A stretch of 64,000 bases of DNA, from assembly GCF_001668725.1 (NCBI RefSeq), contig NZ_LZKL01000016.1:62001-126000 (forward strand). The letters run 5' to 3'. Of this stretch, positions 62,905 to 64,000 are shown piece by piece (position 1 is the stretch's first letter; every line of letters starts with the position of its first letter). The position numbers and the translations under genes are program-made. Under the pieces are notes generated by a model, which saw nothing but the letters and a program-made list of their open reading frames with translations, searched no databases and was not told the DNA's origin. The DNA comes from Mycobacterium sp. E787. GTDB lineage: Bacteria > Actinomycetota > Actinomycetes > Mycobacteriales > Mycobacteriaceae.

Positions 62905-63828
62905 CTACGGCCGCAGGACGATTTTGCCCCGGGTGTGGCGCCGTTCCAGGGTGCGGTAGGCGCGCTGAACGTCTTCGAGCGGAACAACTTCGGCGATCGG
63001 CACTTCCAATTCGCCGGCCGCGATCAGTGCGGCGAGCTCGGCCAGCACGGCGGCGTCGGCGGCATCCTGATTGCCGACGAACATGACCCCGAATCGCTCC
63101 AGCGCCGGAAAGTCGATGAGCGTGTCAATGCGCTGCGGTGCGATGCCCAGCTCGGTCACGGCTAAGTCGACGTAGCCGCCACCAAAGAAGTCCAACAGGG
63201 CGTCCACTCGGCCGTCAGGTGCCGCCGCCCGCAGCCTGTCCGCGAGACCATCGCCGTAATTGACGGGGATCGCGCCGTGCGCAGCCAGCCACTCATCGTT
63301 GGACGGGCCGGCGATGCCGAGCACGGTCGCGCCGGTGCGTTGGGCCAGCTGCACGGCTATCGTGCCCACCCCGCCGGCGGCGTTGGCAATGGCGACGGTG
63401 TCACCGGGCGCCAACGCGACCGAGCGGACCGCGGCGTATGCCGTGGTGCCGGCCACGAACAGGCCCCCCGCGGCTTCCCATGACACCGCCGGCGGCTTGG
63501 ACGTGAGCTGACCGGCGGGCACCACCACGAATTCGGCCTGGCTGGCTCGGTCGTTCGTGAAACCCAGCACCTCGTCGCCCACGGAGAAGGCAGCGACGCC
63601 GGTGCCGACCTCGGCGACGACACCGGCGAGATCACTGCCCTGCCCGGACGGAAATGTCGCCGGGAAGATCTGCTCCATTGCACCCTGGCGAATCATCGCC
63701 TCGCCCGGGTTGATGCCGGCTGCCTTCACCTCGACCAGCACTTCACCGGCACCAGGTTGCGGGCGGGGAACCTCGCGTACATCGAGGACGTCTATACCGC
63801 CATAGCGATCGAATCGCACCGCTTTCAT
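62905..63828 (-). CDS. Quinone-oxidoreductase-like MDR dehydrogenase
   Basis: This 307-residue medium-chain reductase is of the zinc-free NADPH:quinone oxidoreductase type. It starts MKAVRFDRYGGIDVLDVREVPRPQPGAGEVLVEVKAAGINPGE. The cofactor fold is VAIANAAGGVGTIAVQLAQRTG near residue 141. The zinc-binding cysteines of alcohol dehydrogenases are absent. The C-terminal ERRHTRGKIVLRP is typical. Its substrate may be a quinone or an enone. It is divergent from the partial gene at 63941. Confidence 0.87.
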   Translation of the reverse strand: MKAVRFDRYGGIDVLDVREVPRPQPGAGEVLVEVKAAGINPGEAMIRQGAMEQIFPATFPSGQGSDLAGVVAEVGTGVAAFSVGDEVLGFTNDRASQAEFVVVPAGQLTSKPPAVSWEAAGGLFVAGTTAYAAVRSVALAPGDTVAIANAAGGVGTIAVQLAQRTGATVLGIAGPSNDEWLAAHGAIPVNYGDGLADRLRAAAPDGRVDALLDFFGGGYVDLAVTELGIAPQRIDTLIDFPALERFGVMFVGNQDAADAAVLAELAALIAAGELEVPIAEVVPLEDVQRAYRTLERRHTRGKIVLRP

Positions 63829-63940
63829 GCGCTGTCCGCCCTCCGCTTTTTGGGTGTTGCGCGGCACCGGTGATGATCCAGGTTGTGAGTGGGATGCTAG
63901 TCGTGACGCGCCAGTCACCGCGTGCAGTAAGGAGACACCG

Positions 63941-64000
63941 ATGTCCGCTGCTTTTGATCGAGCGGCCGAAGCCGCTGGCGTGCCCGATGCCGTCGGCGCG
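63941..64000 (+). CDS. Start of an unidentified gene, cut by window end
   Basis: Twenty codons read MSAAFDRAAEAAGVPDAVGA before the window ends. The ATG follows a good TAAGGAGACACCG ribosome site and shares a 112-bp divergent space with the quinone-oxidoreductase-like gene. The short alanine-rich helix is common at the start of mycobacterial serine hydrolases of the beta-lactamase class, but the family cannot be decided from this much. Confidence 0.6.
   Translation, partial: MSAAFDRAAEAAGVPDAVGA

Overview
The window is GC-rich mycobacterial chromosome, most likely from a slow grower close to the Mycobacterium avium/intracellulare group. Evidence for this is the high-GC codon use, frequent GTG and TTG starts, GTGA/ATGA gene overlaps, the mycolic-acid fabD-acpM-kasA-kasB-accD6 operon, MabR, AhpE, PtpA, MscR, CYP124 and a PE-family protein. 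From memory of M. tuberculosis H37Rv, the conserved backbone follows Rv2228c to Rv2273, interrupted by accessory inserts. The species assignment is inference.

Layout. 1-7.7 kb: a partial TetR gene; a translationally coupled minus-strand run (RNase H/phosphatase, zinc-ribbon protein, NIF3-like protein, CobC) linked to cobalamin assembly; then ptkA-ptpA-SURF1 on the plus strand and cobD on the minus strand. 7.8-12 kb: an MpaB-like oxygenase, an epoxide hydrolase and a PrpE-like acyl-CoA synthetase. 12.1-18.2 kb: tRNA-Val, ahpE, a DUF3052 protein, a lipoprotein, aceE (pyruvate dehydrogenase E1) and mabR. 18.3-23.7 kb: the FAS-II operon for meromycolate elongation, preceded by a candidate MabR operator. 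23.8-30.7 kb: an FAD monooxygenase/TetR module with matching operator-like sites, glpD1 with its own TetR gene, an alkyl-DHAP-synthase-like flavoprotein and a diacylglycerol-kinase-like enzyme, which together suggest a lipid and glycerol-phosphate theme.

30.7-44.9 kb: DUF3145, a serine hydrolase, a methyltransferase, mscR with a coupled metallo-hydrolase, an orphan PE protein, a SHOCT membrane protein, an SDR, a SABATH-like methyltransferase, an Hsp70-like proline-rich membrane protein, an NAD-dependent reductase, an MmpS-like secreted protein and cyp124. 45-53 kb: a haloacid dehalogenase, a DUF202 pair, a cutinase, a deazaflavin-type reductase, alpha/beta hydrolases, an amidase and a PapA-like acyltransferase. 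53-64 kb is accessory: a ClpX-type zinc finger fused to a helix-turn-helix, a crotonase/TetR pair with a perfect 24-bp palindrome, a DUF3060 protein, a secretory-type lipase, an E2-like acyltransferase, a HigBA-type toxin-antitoxin pair whose toxin is broken by an amber codon, a second crotonase/TetR pair, a VapBC pair and a quinone-oxidoreductase-like gene.

The intergenic spaces hold at least four kinds of short inverted or direct repeat. Two families occur twice each and lie just downstream of genes. I see no insertion sequence, prophage, CRISPR array or rRNA. Eight TetR-family genes, most beside a lipid or hydrophobic-substrate enzyme, suggest many small locally regulated catabolic modules. 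I did not find a large, clearly undescribed system. The best leads are the interrupted HigB, the dispersed hairpin elements, the free-standing ClpX zinc finger with a helix-turn-helix, and several operator-regulator pairs.
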